This document shows positions 1-8,488 of a stretch of 64,000 bases of DNA, piece by piece. The stretch covers positions 62,001-126,000 of the forward strand of contig NZ_JACJUK010000001.1 of the NCBI RefSeq assembly GCF_014235875.1, written 5' to 3'. The notes beneath the pieces were generated by a model that saw nothing but the letters and a program-made list of their open reading frames with translations, did no database searches and had not been told where the DNA came from. A program made the position numbers and the translations under genes. Source of the stretch: Croceivirga lutea. Lineage in GTDB: Bacteria; Bacteroidota; Bacteroidia; Flavobacteriales; Flavobacteriaceae. Each line of letters starts with the position of its first letter. Position 1 is the first letter of the stretch.

Positions 1-901
1 CACTGCTTTGATGTTCCATTCCTAAATATGGCACTTCAACCAGTTTAAAACCATCCTCATAAAATGGATAGGGACCAAACCAATGCTCAAAGGCTTCCAT
101 CATTTTTGGGGTCTGGGAAAATTGCTTTTTAGCCTTCTCAAGATTATCTCTTAAAACCCAGTAATCTAAATCTAATTTTCCTTTCTCACCATCGTAATCT
201 TCGCCAAAATGAACATAGTCGCCAATGTTTATATTAACCCCATAATTGTTTATTGGATTAGCTACAAACCAATGTGTAGTTTGTGTGTTTCTCTGCTCCT
301 CAGTACTGCGTAATCTACCGTTAGAAACATTCATTAAGTTTTTAGGAAAAGTTGTGCTAATAAGCATACTATCTACCTCATCATACATATGGTCTTTATT
401 AGGCCACCAAACACTGGCTCCTAAACCTTGGCAAGAAGTGGCTATAAATGGATTGCCATTTTTGTCTTTTTTCCAAGAAACTCCGCCGTCCCATGGTGCT
501 CTTACTGCTTCCTTTGGTTTGCCCGAGTAATAGACTTTTATAGAATGGTGCGTGTTTTTATCTAAATTTTCATCAAATAAGACGTAATACACATTTAGGC
601 CTTTTTTCTTAATAGGTAGTGCTTTGTTTTGGTAAAGAACACTATCAATTTTCAATGGTGGTTGTAAATCAACCTGTAAAACCTGATTTTCTTTTAGCAC
701 TTTAAAATGAATATCATTACTCCCAGAGATATATTTTTTTTCGGGATTTACGGTAATATCTAAATGGTAAAAAGTTAAGTCCCACCATTCTCTTTCTGGG
801 GTAATACTACCTCTTAAAAACTCGTCTTCTGTATAACTTTCTTGGTCTTGGCCAAATGCAAAAACACCTAAAAGCGAAAGAAGAAATACTCCTTTTTTCA
901 T
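1..901 (-). CDS. M1 family metallopeptidase, N-terminal part (cut by window start)
   Basis: Reading the minus strand from the ATG at 901 gives about 300 codons with no stop up to the window edge. The protein starts with a signal peptide (MKKGVFLLSLLGVFAFGQ), so it is exported. It continues with the beta-rich N-terminal domain of M1 aminopeptidases (EWWDLTFYHLDITVNPEKK; ASVWWPNKDHMYDE). The last visible motif, YLGMEHQS, corresponds to the GxMEN substrate-binding motif. The zinc site HExxH-(18)-E should lie just beyond position 1 and cannot be seen. It starts 6 bp after the M28 peptidase stop, so the two secreted peptidases are probably co-transcribed and act together in extracytoplasmic protein or peptide digestion. 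The family call is firm; substrate preference is unknown. Confidence 0.88.
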   Translation of the reverse strand, partial: MKKGVFLLSLLGVFAFGQDQESYTEDEFLRGSITPEREWWDLTFYHLDITVNPEKKYISGSNDIHFKVLKENQVLQVDLQPPLKIDSVLYQNKALPIKKKGLNVYYVLFDENLDKNTHHSIKVYYSGKPKEAVRAPWDGGVSWKKDKNGNPFIATSCQGLGASVWWPNKDHMYDEVDSMLISTTFPKNLMNVSNGRLRSTEEQRNTQTTHWFVANPINNYGVNINIGDYVHFGEDYDGEKGKLDLDYWVLRDNLEKAKKQFSQTPKMMEAFEHWFGPYPFYEDGFKLVEVPYLGMEHQSS

Positions 902-907
902 ACTACT

Positions 908-2236
908 TTATCTATAAACTCCTGATGGAAATGTAACAATACTCTCTTCACCATTTTCTCCTACAGCCGCTACTCCAAAGAAAAAATTATCAATAACTAT
1001 TCCGTTTAGGGTAAACTCGTTAACATCACCTACATAACGTTGATTATCCCAAGTTGGGCTAGTGGTATCTCTCCAATAGATTTTATAACCTTTGGCACCA
1101 TCGACTTTTTTCCACCTAAGTTTTGTCGAGGGTTGCACAATTCCACCAATTTCAACTTCAGTAGGTGCCGGCGGAGCCCATGCAATTGAAGCCAAATTAA
1201 TAGCATTTACAGCGGTTAATTTTTTGGCATAATCAAAATTTACATGTGCTAATACATCACCGTAGTTTATTCCGTTTTCTTCTCTAATGTCTTGGTGTTG
1301 TTGTGTATAGTTTTCATGGGCTTCCATGATTCTTATTCCTGCAAACCCTGCATCGTTAAAGGGTCTGTGATGACCTCCTCTACCAAATCTATCCAATCGA
1401 TAAATAAGCATTGGATTCATTTCTGGCATATAGGTTTTTGTTGTTTTATGAATGTACCTAGCCAATTGTCTAGAAATACCGTCAACTTCACCTCCATAAA
1501 AACGTCTAGAGTTACGTTGTCTTTCGGTTTCTGTAGGTGGTACGGGTTCTGAAAATATTCTGAAGTCTCTATTACTTACTACACCATCAACACCAGTAAT
1601 GTTACCAATCATATCATTATTTAAAACTCCCACAATATCCCAATTGTTATTCTTAGCGTAAGCGGCTAAGCCTTTACCTCCAAAAAGACCTTGTTCTTCT
1701 CCAGAAAGTCCAACGAAAATAATGCTACTTTCAAAATTATACTTTGATAACACTCTTGCGGCTTCAATAGTACCAGCCATTCCGCTTGCATTATCGTTAG
1801 CACCGGGTGAAGTAGAAGTAAAATCATTTGGGTCACTTACACGACTGTCAATATCACCACTCATGATAATATATCTATTTGGAAATTTAGTGCCGCGTTT
1901 TATGGCAACTACGTTAACCACATAAACGTCTTTTGTGATGCGCTGATTTTCTCCTTTTTTAACTAAATCTTTCTGGTAAAAAACGTCGAGGCAATTGTTA
2001 CATTCACTAGATATTTTTTCGAATTCAGATTTAATCCATCTTCTAGCAGCACCAATACCAGTAGTGGTTGAAGTAGTGTCACTCAAGGTATGTCTTGTGC
2101 CAAAATTTACAAGTGTTTCTACATCTTTTTCAATTCGCTCTGCCGAAACCGAATTGATAATATCATAGAGTTTGGTATTTGATTGGGCAAAACTTAAGGA
2201 AGTGACTAGTACTAATAAAAGGGTAAATTTTTTCAT
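908..2236 (-). CDS. Secreted M28 family zinc peptidase with C-terminal Fn3-like domain
   Basis: 442 residues with a signal peptide (MKKFTLLLVLVTSLSFAQS). The M28 core is visible: SGDIDSR, PGANDNASGMAGTIEAAR, SGEEQGLFG (catalytic and zinc Glu pair), LNNDMIGN, and a late GGHHRPF that supplies the last zinc His. After about residue 355 a fibronectin type III-like domain follows (TKLRWKKVDGAKGYKIYW), common in secreted flavobacterial peptidases. The usual HxD zinc motif reads DxD here (SGDIDSR), so the first zinc ligand His is replaced by Asp. Only 2 bp separate it from the TMEM175-like gene upstream and 6 bp from the M1 peptidase downstream, which indicates one transcript. Probably an exported aminopeptidase; substrate unknown. 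Confidence 0.9.
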   Translation of the reverse strand: MKKFTLLLVLVTSLSFAQSNTKLYDIINSVSAERIEKDVETLVNFGTRHTLSDTTSTTTGIGAARRWIKSEFEKISSECNNCLDVFYQKDLVKKGENQRITKDVYVVNVVAIKRGTKFPNRYIIMSGDIDSRVSDPNDFTSTSPGANDNASGMAGTIEAARVLSKYNFESSIIFVGLSGEEQGLFGGKGLAAYAKNNNWDIVGVLNNDMIGNITGVDGVVSNRDFRIFSEPVPPTETERQRNSRRFYGGEVDGISRQLARYIHKTTKTYMPEMNPMLIYRLDRFGRGGHHRPFNDAGFAGIRIMEAHENYTQQHQDIREENGINYGDVLAHVNFDYAKKLTAVNAINLASIAWAPPAPTEVEIGGIVQPSTKLRWKKVDGAKGYKIYWRDTTSPTWDNQRYVGDVNEFTLNGIVIDNFFFGVAAVGENGEESIVTFPSGVYR

Positions 2237-2238
2237 AA

Positions 2239-2862
2239 TTATTTAAGTTCAATTTTTTTATAAAACATTTTTGAATGTAGAAAACATAGGGGCCCTAAAA
2301 GAGCGTAAGAAAAGCCAGGAAAACCGTAGTTCATACCAATTTCTAAAACAGAAAGCAATACGCTAATGACGGCTACTAAGACAAAAATACTAAAGTGTCT
2401 AGCGTAAAAAAGTAGATTAATTTTTTGTGCTGTAGCCGTAGTTTTTTTGTAAGCTCTGTAGTACATCAAAGCAAAACATAAAAATATTAGTAAGAATCCA
2501 ATACCATACAGCACAAATAAGTTGGAAAGGTCTTCCTTTGTTTTCACACCTTCTCCCATCCAAGAGTAAACTAAGTGTTTTAGAGGAAATACATAGTATA
2601 AGACCACAAACAGTAAAAAGGCATTTAGGGTAATAATACCATTATCCATATACTTAGTTCTTCTAAAGAAATTATAATGCACCCACCAAAGGGCTACTAA
2701 AACAAAAAAACTCACAGCAAAACCAAGAAAATCGGCTGCATTAGATTTTGTGATATTTAGACCTTCTACAAAATTGAGATTGACTACCATAAGGGTAGCG
2801 GCAAAGGCAAAAACCGCATCGCTAAAGGCTTCGATGCGACTACTATTATGTAAGTATTTCAT
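2239..2862 (-). CDS. TMEM175-like (DUF1211) potassium channel family protein
   Basis: 207 residues, strongly hydrophobic with about six membrane segments. The N-terminal RIEAFSDAVFAFAATLMVV (from residue 9) is the hallmark FSD motif of transmembrane helix 1 in the TMEM175 family. Bacterial members carry one six-helix repeat and are potassium-permeable channels; that length fits here. The start codon lies 1 bp after the stop of the trehalose synthase/phosphatase gene, so the two are almost certainly translated from one mRNA. Linking a K+ channel to an osmolyte synthase suggests a role in osmotic or turgor adjustment, but this is inferred from context only. Ion selectivity cannot be read from the sequence. 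Confidence 0.85.
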   Translation of the reverse strand: MKYLHNSSRIEAFSDAVFAFAATLMVVNLNFVEGLNITKSNAADFLGFAVSFFVLVALWWVHYNFFRRTKYMDNGIITLNAFLLFVVLYYVFPLKHLVYSWMGEGVKTKEDLSNLFVLYGIGFLLIFLCFALMYYRAYKKTTATAQKINLLFYARHFSIFVLVAVISVLLSVLEIGMNYGFPGFSYALLGPLCFLHSKMFYKKIELK

Positions 2863-2863
2863 G

Positions 2864-5077
2864 TTAGCCTAATGTAGCAAACTTTTTCAAAAGTTCACGA
2901 ACCTTTTTAGGACCTTCTACATGGTATTTAGCATCCGTTTTTTGCAAACCTACCTTAACAGTGATGGCAGAATCTGGTAATTCTTGAAACATAAACTCAT
3001 CTGTCCAATCATCTCCAATGGCAAAAACAAATTGATAATTTTCTTCACTAAAGATTCGTGCAGAGGCTCTTCCTTTATTTACGTTGCTGTTTTTGACCTC
3101 CATAACTTTATTACCGTTTAGAATACTTATATCATCGTTGCCAATGAGGCTAGTAAGCACAGTATTTAGTTCCGTTGCTCTTTTGTTACCAAAATCAGGG
3201 TCAGTGTTTCTATAATGCCACGCTAACGAATAATTCTTTTCTTCAATAAATGAACCCGGGGTTCTGTCTACAAAAGATTCTAATACAGGTCGTATTTTTT
3301 CCATCCATTCACCTTTCACCTGTTCCATCATTTTAAATTCTTCACCATTTCTAGAAATCCAAACACCATGTTCCACAATCATATTGTATTTTTTAGGTAA
3401 AAACCAACGGGTAAAGGTGTCTTTATCTCTTCCGCTAATCAAAAACATGGTAGTGTTTTCTTGATTACTAATGGTATCTAGCAATTCATATAATTCATCA
3501 TCTGGTGATGCTTTTTGCGGGTCTTTATGAAAACCAGATAAGGTTCCATCATAGTCTAAAAACAAGAGACGTTTTTTAGCAGACCTGTATTTTTCAGAAA
3601 TGTTATCTAAAACCTGAGCTGAAAGTTTAAGTGAAATATTAGAAACTTCTTCTAATTTCATATTATTTAAAGCACCCATAAAATCGTTAGCCCATGTTTC
3701 AACATTGTAGCGTTTAAGTCGATTTTGTAGAAAAGTGTTTCTAGCTATCTGCTGTTCGTCTGGCATTTCTATAGCCTTTTTTAACGTATCTGCCTGTTGT
3801 TCAAAATTGTTTGGATTTATTAACAATGCTTCGTTCATTTCATAGGCTGAACCTGCCATTTCACTTAAAATTAACACCCCTTTTTTATCTGTTCTCGTAG
3901 CTATAAATTCTTTAGCTACTAAGTTCATACCATCTCGTAAGGGTGTTAACCAAGCTATATCACTAGAGGTATATAAATCAATTAAATCACTAAACGGAAG
4001 CGACCGATAGAAGTACCAAATTGGTGTCCAATTAACTGTTGAGAGTTCACCATTAATTCTACCCACTAGCTCATCTATCTCTCTTTTTAATAATTGATAT
4101 TGCGGAACATTAGAACGGGAAGGTACTGCCAAAATTATCAACCTCACTTTGGTTTTGTATTCTGGGTATTTGTTTAGAAAATATTCAAAAGCATTAATTC
4201 TTTTAGCTATACCCTTACTGTAGTCTAGGCGGTCAATAGAAACGATAAGTTTGGTGCCGGGTGCTGATTTTTTATGCTCGTCTAAACGTATTTGTATATC
4301 ATTACGTTCATCACCAGTTCTTGCCGCACTGGCTTCTGCCGCTTTTTCAAATTTTTGATAATCAATTCCCATTGGAAATGAATCTACTTTAATAACCCTA
4401 TTGTCTAAATAGATATCATTAAAACTAACATCTAGATTAAGTAATCTTCTAACAGAGCTTAAAAAATGACGTTCGTAATCATAAGTATGAAAACCAATTA
4501 AATCTGACCCTAAAAGACCTTGTAATACTTCTTCACGCCAAGGCATTGTTCTGAATATTTCGTAAGACGGAAAGGGTATATGTAAAAAGAACCCAATATT
4601 TACATTAGGCCAAACTTCTCTAACCATTTGTGGTACTAACATTAACTGATAATCATGTACCCAAATGGTATCATCTTCGTTACCATTAGCTATAATAGCG
4701 TCTGCAAATTTTTGATTAACATTTTTATAAGTTTCCCAAAAATTTAGTTCGTACTCAGTATATTCTAGAAAGTAATGAAATAACGGCCAAACCGTTCTAT
4801 TACTGAACCCAAAGTAAAAACCTTCAATTTCATCACTATTTAAAATTACTTTAGAACAATTTAAATCAGCAAGAGCACTATCAATTTCAGATTCCATTTC
4901 ACTGGGAGTGTCTTCTTCTGTTAATCCAGACCAACCTATCCACAATCCATTTCCATCTCTATGAACAGATTTTAATCCTGTAGCTAAACCACCAACACTT
5001 GGTGTAGCAGAAAGTTTTCCTTGTTCTATTTTTAACTGAACCGGTAATCTGTTGGAAATGATGATTGTTTTACCCAT
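2864..5077 (-). CDS. Bifunctional trehalose-6-phosphate synthase/phosphatase (OtsA-OtsB fusion)
   Basis: I place the start at 5077 (MGKTIIISNRLPVQ), giving 737 residues; a longer frame reaches 5146, but its extra 23 residues do not resemble the family. The N-terminal GT20 domain (about 1-470) shows ISNRLPVQ, VGGLATGL, WVHDYQLMLVPQMVR, GFFLHIPFPSYEIFR and VSIDRLDYSKG, and makes trehalose-6-phosphate from UDP-glucose and glucose-6-phosphate. The C-terminal HAD domain (about 500-737) starts with LLFLDYDGTL (nucleophile Asp) and contains SGRD and GDDWTDEFMF, and removes the phosphate. The enzyme is cytoplasmic and yields trehalose as osmolyte and stress protectant. It heads the minus-strand run with TMEM175 and two peptidases and diverges from a GH15 gene. 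Confidence 0.95.
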   Translation of the reverse strand: MGKTIIISNRLPVQLKIEQGKLSATPSVGGLATGLKSVHRDGNGLWIGWSGLTEEDTPSEMESEIDSALADLNCSKVILNSDEIEGFYFGFSNRTVWPLFHYFLEYTEYELNFWETYKNVNQKFADAIIANGNEDDTIWVHDYQLMLVPQMVREVWPNVNIGFFLHIPFPSYEIFRTMPWREEVLQGLLGSDLIGFHTYDYERHFLSSVRRLLNLDVSFNDIYLDNRVIKVDSFPMGIDYQKFEKAAEASAARTGDERNDIQIRLDEHKKSAPGTKLIVSIDRLDYSKGIAKRINAFEYFLNKYPEYKTKVRLIILAVPSRSNVPQYQLLKREIDELVGRINGELSTVNWTPIWYFYRSLPFSDLIDLYTSSDIAWLTPLRDGMNLVAKEFIATRTDKKGVLILSEMAGSAYEMNEALLINPNNFEQQADTLKKAIEMPDEQQIARNTFLQNRLKRYNVETWANDFMGALNNMKLEEVSNISLKLSAQVLDNISEKYRSAKKRLLFLDYDGTLSGFHKDPQKASPDDELYELLDTISNQENTTMFLISGRDKDTFTRWFLPKKYNMIVEHGVWISRNGEEFKMMEQVKGEWMEKIRPVLESFVDRTPGSFIEEKNYSLAWHYRNTDPDFGNKRATELNTVLTSLIGNDDISILNGNKVMEVKNSNVNKGRASARIFSEENYQFVFAIGDDWTDEFMFQELPDSAITVKVGLQKTDAKYHVEGPKKVRELLKKFATLG

Positions 5078-5178
5078 AAAATGTAAATTATGATGATTTT
5101 TCTTTAAAGTTTGTTGAAATTTCGTCAAATTCGGGCTCAAAAGCAATTAGTTAACCCCCTTTTATAGATAATTAATAT

Positions 5179-6978
5179 ATGGATAACCTAGATTACGGAA
5201 TTATTGGAAATTGCAGGAGTGCAGCATTAGTATCCAAAACCGGAGCAATAGATTGGTGTTGTTTGCCAGAATTTGATTCACCTTCCGTTTTTGGTAGGTT
5301 ATTGGATAAAAAAATTGGGGGAAGCTTTGAAATTATTGTAAGTGATGACTATACCATTGAACAACGTTATAAAGCAAATACAGCTATTCTAATTACAAAA
5401 TATAGTAATGGGACTGATTGTTTTGAAGTGTATGATTTTATGCCTCGTTATACAAAGCACAATGGCGCCTATTATTCACCACCAGAGCTGATACGCTATG
5501 TAATGATAGTAGAAGGTAAGCCAAAATTTAAGGTAAATTATACTCCAAAATTAAATTATGCAAAAGGGGGTACAGACTCTTATGTTAAGCCAGAATTTAT
5601 TGCAAGTTTAACTAAAGAAGGAAAGTTTGATACCGTTTTTCTATATACTTCATTTAATAAAGAGAAAATTTTAGCTGGTGAGGAATTAGAATTGGAAGAG
5701 GATGGATATTTTCTTTTAGCATATAACGAAAAGATTTTTGCGCCAACAACGGCTACAACCTATTTAGAGTTTGAACGCACCAAGGTTTACTGGTTAAATT
5801 GGTGTAGTAAAACACCAAATTACAAAACCTATAATGAGCAAATTACCAGAAGTGCCATTACCTTAAAACTATTGAGTTATGATAAATCTGGTGCAGTTTT
5901 AGCAGCGGCAACTACCTCATTACCAGAAACTATCGGAGAGGTGCGAAATTGGGATTATAGATTCTGTTGGATTAGAGATGCTTCAATGGTGATTAAAGTT
6001 GTCTCACAACTTGGTCATGAAAATGTTGCTCGCCGGTATTTAAAATTCATTATGAATATTATACCTGATAAGGCTGAGAAACTGCAAATAATGTATGGTA
6101 TTAACGGTGAAAAAATGCTTACCGAGGTAACATTAGAGCATCTAGCGGGTTATGAAGATTCCAAGCCTGTGCGTATAGGCAATGCTGCCTACATGCAAAA
6201 GCAGAATGATATCTATGGTATTTTGATGGATGTCATCTATCAACAGCTAGAGAAATTTAGTACAGATATCGAAAATGGAGAGGAATTATGGACAATTACC
6301 AAGGGTATTGTTTGGATTGTTAGCGAATCTTGGAAAGAACCAGACAAGGGTATTTGGGAGTTTAGAACAGAAGACAGGCATTTTACCTTTTCTAAAGTAT
6401 TATGCTGGACAGCGTTGAACAGAGCAATTAAGGTTGCTAAAATTTTAGGTAAAAAGCATAAAATTGAAAAGTGGAAACCACTTGAAGCAGAAATCTGGCA
6501 AGATATTTATGATAATGCTTGGAATGATGAAGTTCAAGCTTACACGCAATCTTACGGTAGTAAGCATTTAGATGCTTCAGTTTTATTAATGGAAGCTTAT
6601 GGTTGTGTTGATGCCAAAGATGAGCGCTATATTAAAACGGTACACGCTATAGAGAAAGAGCTGTGTTATGAAGGTTTGTTATATAGATATAAAAATGAAG
6701 ATGATTTTGGTTTACCATCTTCGTCTTTTACGGTATGCACTTTTTGGTTTATTAATGCGCTAATAAAAATTGGTGAGCGTAAAAAAGCAAAAGCAATGTT
6801 TGATGAATTGTTAAGCTATAGCAATCACTTAGGATTGTTTAGTGAAGACTTAGATTTTAAAACAAAAAGAATGCTGGGTAATTTTCCACAAGCCTATTCC
6901 CATTTAGCCTTAATTGAATGTGCTATTAATTTTTCAAGAAAAGAAAGTAGTGAACATATTTTAGAATCTATGAGCTAA
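5179..6978 (+). CDS. Glycoside hydrolase family 15 protein (trehalase/glucoamylase-like)
   Basis: 599 residues, no signal peptide, so cytoplasmic. The N-terminal beta-sandwich begins YGIIGNCRSAALVSKTGAIDWCCLPEFDSPSVF, standard for bacterial GH15. The (alpha/alpha)6 barrel follows with NWDYRFCWIRDAS, GIWEFR (E394, the general-acid position) and GLFSEDLD. The motif that normally carries the catalytic base, a Glu-Glu-Gly just before F-x-x-C-x-FW, reads PSSSFTVCTFW here (S514-S516), with no Glu. It is divergent from the trehalose synthase/phosphatase gene across about 100 bp, and GH15 trehalases are known in mycobacteria, so trehalose or a related alpha-glucoside is the likely substrate. Its 3' end overlaps the convergent decarboxylase by 11 bp. 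Confidence 0.87.
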   Translation: MDNLDYGIIGNCRSAALVSKTGAIDWCCLPEFDSPSVFGRLLDKKIGGSFEIIVSDDYTIEQRYKANTAILITKYSNGTDCFEVYDFMPRYTKHNGAYYSPPELIRYVMIVEGKPKFKVNYTPKLNYAKGGTDSYVKPEFIASLTKEGKFDTVFLYTSFNKEKILAGEELELEEDGYFLLAYNEKIFAPTTATTYLEFERTKVYWLNWCSKTPNYKTYNEQITRSAITLKLLSYDKSGAVLAAATTSLPETIGEVRNWDYRFCWIRDASMVIKVVSQLGHENVARRYLKFIMNIIPDKAEKLQIMYGINGEKMLTEVTLEHLAGYEDSKPVRIGNAAYMQKQNDIYGILMDVIYQQLEKFSTDIENGEELWTITKGIVWIVSESWKEPDKGIWEFRTEDRHFTFSKVLCWTALNRAIKVAKILGKKHKIEKWKPLEAEIWQDIYDNAWNDEVQAYTQSYGSKHLDASVLLMEAYGCVDAKDERYIKTVHAIEKELCYEGLLYRYKNEDDFGLPSSSFTVCTFWFINALIKIGERKKAKAMFDELLSYSNHLGLFSEDLDFKTKRMLGNFPQAYSHLALIECAINFSRKESSEHILESMS

Positions 6979-8398
6979 TTTTAGTAGCTATTGCTAAAAT
7001 TTTATCCAGTAGAGCTTTTAAGTGTTCTATGGTGGTCAACGGGTTCATTAACGTAGTTCGCAGGTAAAGAATACCATTAAGTTTGGTTTGCACCATATAA
7101 AACTCACCGTCGACTAAAATCATTTCTCGAATACGAGCATTAATTTCATTGCTTTGTTCTCCAGGTATTGATGGTCTTATATATCTGAAGCAAAGTATGT
7201 TTGATTTGGGCTGTACAGCTAGCTCAAAATTTGGGTGTTTATCTACTATTAGAGCAAAGTCTTTAGCAAGGTCATATTGTCTGGTTACAAATTCATCAAA
7301 GAGTGCTACACCATAATATTTTAGTAAAACAAACCAATGTAAACTCATCATTGTTTTTGTGCACTCAAAAGTCTTTTTACCACTTTGGTACCATTGGTCT
7401 TCCTCAGTATCTGTTAATAAATAATCAGCTTTTTGACTAAAAGTATGCTGTGCATGGAGTTTGTTTTTAAAGAGTAGGGCAGTGGTAATGGTTGGCATGA
7501 GCATCATTTTATGGCCGTCAATTACAACAGAATCGGCATTTTCTATTCCCTTAACAAGATGCTTGTATTTTTGAGAATAAATTGCTGCCCCACCATGGGC
7601 ACCATCAACATGAAACCAAATATTCTTTTGTTGTGCAAATTGTGCTATTTTTTGAAGGTCATCATAAGCTCCAGTAGCGGTAGATGGTGCTGAACCCACT
7701 ATAGCGAATATTTCAATACCACTTTCTAAAGCCTTATTAAAATATTGTTCCAATAAAGTAGTATCCATGTCAAATTGAGAAGTTGCTGGTATTTTGATGA
7801 TACCTTTTTCACCAAGTCCCATTATTCGAGCAGCTCTATCAACACAGTAGTGTGCTTCTTCACATACTAGTATTCCTAAAGGTTTAGTAGTACCATGGTT
7901 CCAAATGTCTTCTTTTACAACAGCTTTTCTTGCAGATAAAAGTGCGGTAAGATTAGCCAAGGTACCACCAGAGGTTAAAAATCCACCAGAATTTTTATCA
8001 TAACCAATGGTCTTACAAATTTCATCTGTTACCACTCGTTCTATAGCAGATGGAGCCATACCCATTTCGTAAACCGCCATACCGTTATTGAGCAATGCAC
8101 TTACCATTGCGGTTATAGCCGTAATTGGAGCGGGCGCAGCAACCTGATGCCCAACGTATTTAGGATTGTGAACATGAATGGTGCGCGTTAGAACTTCTTT
8201 TACAAAGTCATCTTTCTTACCATTATTTAGAAAGTCTAGCCAAAATGATAGCTCATTTTCAGGGCTATTCCAATTTATAGTTTTGGAAGTAGAATTTTTA
8301 GAGTTTTCCAGATGGTTTTGAAGCTCTTTAAGCATTAAATTGCTTAATCTTAAAAATTCATTTTCGTTATAAACAGAATCTTCCCAAATATTTTTCAT
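6968..8398 (-). CDS. Group II pyridoxal-phosphate-dependent decarboxylase
   Basis: Start chosen at 8398 (MKNIWEDSVYNENEF), 476 residues; the longer frame to 8455 runs through the preceding terminator region. It belongs to the glutamate/aromatic amino acid decarboxylase fold type I family: GGFLTSGGTLANLTALLSAR is the phosphate-binding region, AHYCVDRA supplies the ring-stacking His, HVDGAHGG the conserved Asp and Ala, and VIDGHKMMLMP the PLP lysine. It should remove the alpha-carboxyl group of an L-amino acid (aromatic, Glu, Asp or diaminobutyrate); the substrate cannot be decided from sequence. A small perfect hairpin (CTTCAA/TTGAAG, 8411-8425) sits 12 bp upstream of the ATG. It converges on the GH15 gene with an 11-bp 3' overlap and no terminator between. 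Confidence 0.88.
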   Translation of the reverse strand: MKNIWEDSVYNENEFLRLSNLMLKELQNHLENSKNSTSKTINWNSPENELSFWLDFLNNGKKDDFVKEVLTRTIHVHNPKYVGHQVAAPAPITAITAMVSALLNNGMAVYEMGMAPSAIERVVTDEICKTIGYDKNSGGFLTSGGTLANLTALLSARKAVVKEDIWNHGTTKPLGILVCEEAHYCVDRAARIMGLGEKGIIKIPATSQFDMDTTLLEQYFNKALESGIEIFAIVGSAPSTATGAYDDLQKIAQFAQQKNIWFHVDGAHGGAAIYSQKYKHLVKGIENADSVVIDGHKMMLMPTITTALLFKNKLHAQHTFSQKADYLLTDTEEDQWYQSGKKTFECTKTMMSLHWFVLLKYYGVALFDEFVTRQYDLAKDFALIVDKHPNFELAVQPKSNILCFRYIRPSIPGEQSNEINARIREMILVDGEFYMVQTKLNGILYLRTTLMNPLTTIEHLKALLDKILAIATKISS

Positions 8399-8430
8399 TT
8401 TGTAAAATTGCTTCAAAAATTGAAGTAAAC

Positions 8431-8463
8431 AAAAAACCGCCTTGATAAAAATCAAGACGGTTT
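8431..8463 (-). terminator. Terminator of the fatty acid oxidation operon
   Basis: Inverted repeat with one mismatch, AAACCG-C-CTTGAT / ATCAAG-A-CGGTTT, around a 4-nt loop, followed on the minus strand by a T-run. It lies 25 bp after the acyl-CoA dehydrogenase stop and upstream of the decarboxylase start. Confidence 0.85.
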
Positions 8464-8488
8464 AGCTTTAGTCGAAAAGCTATCTGAA

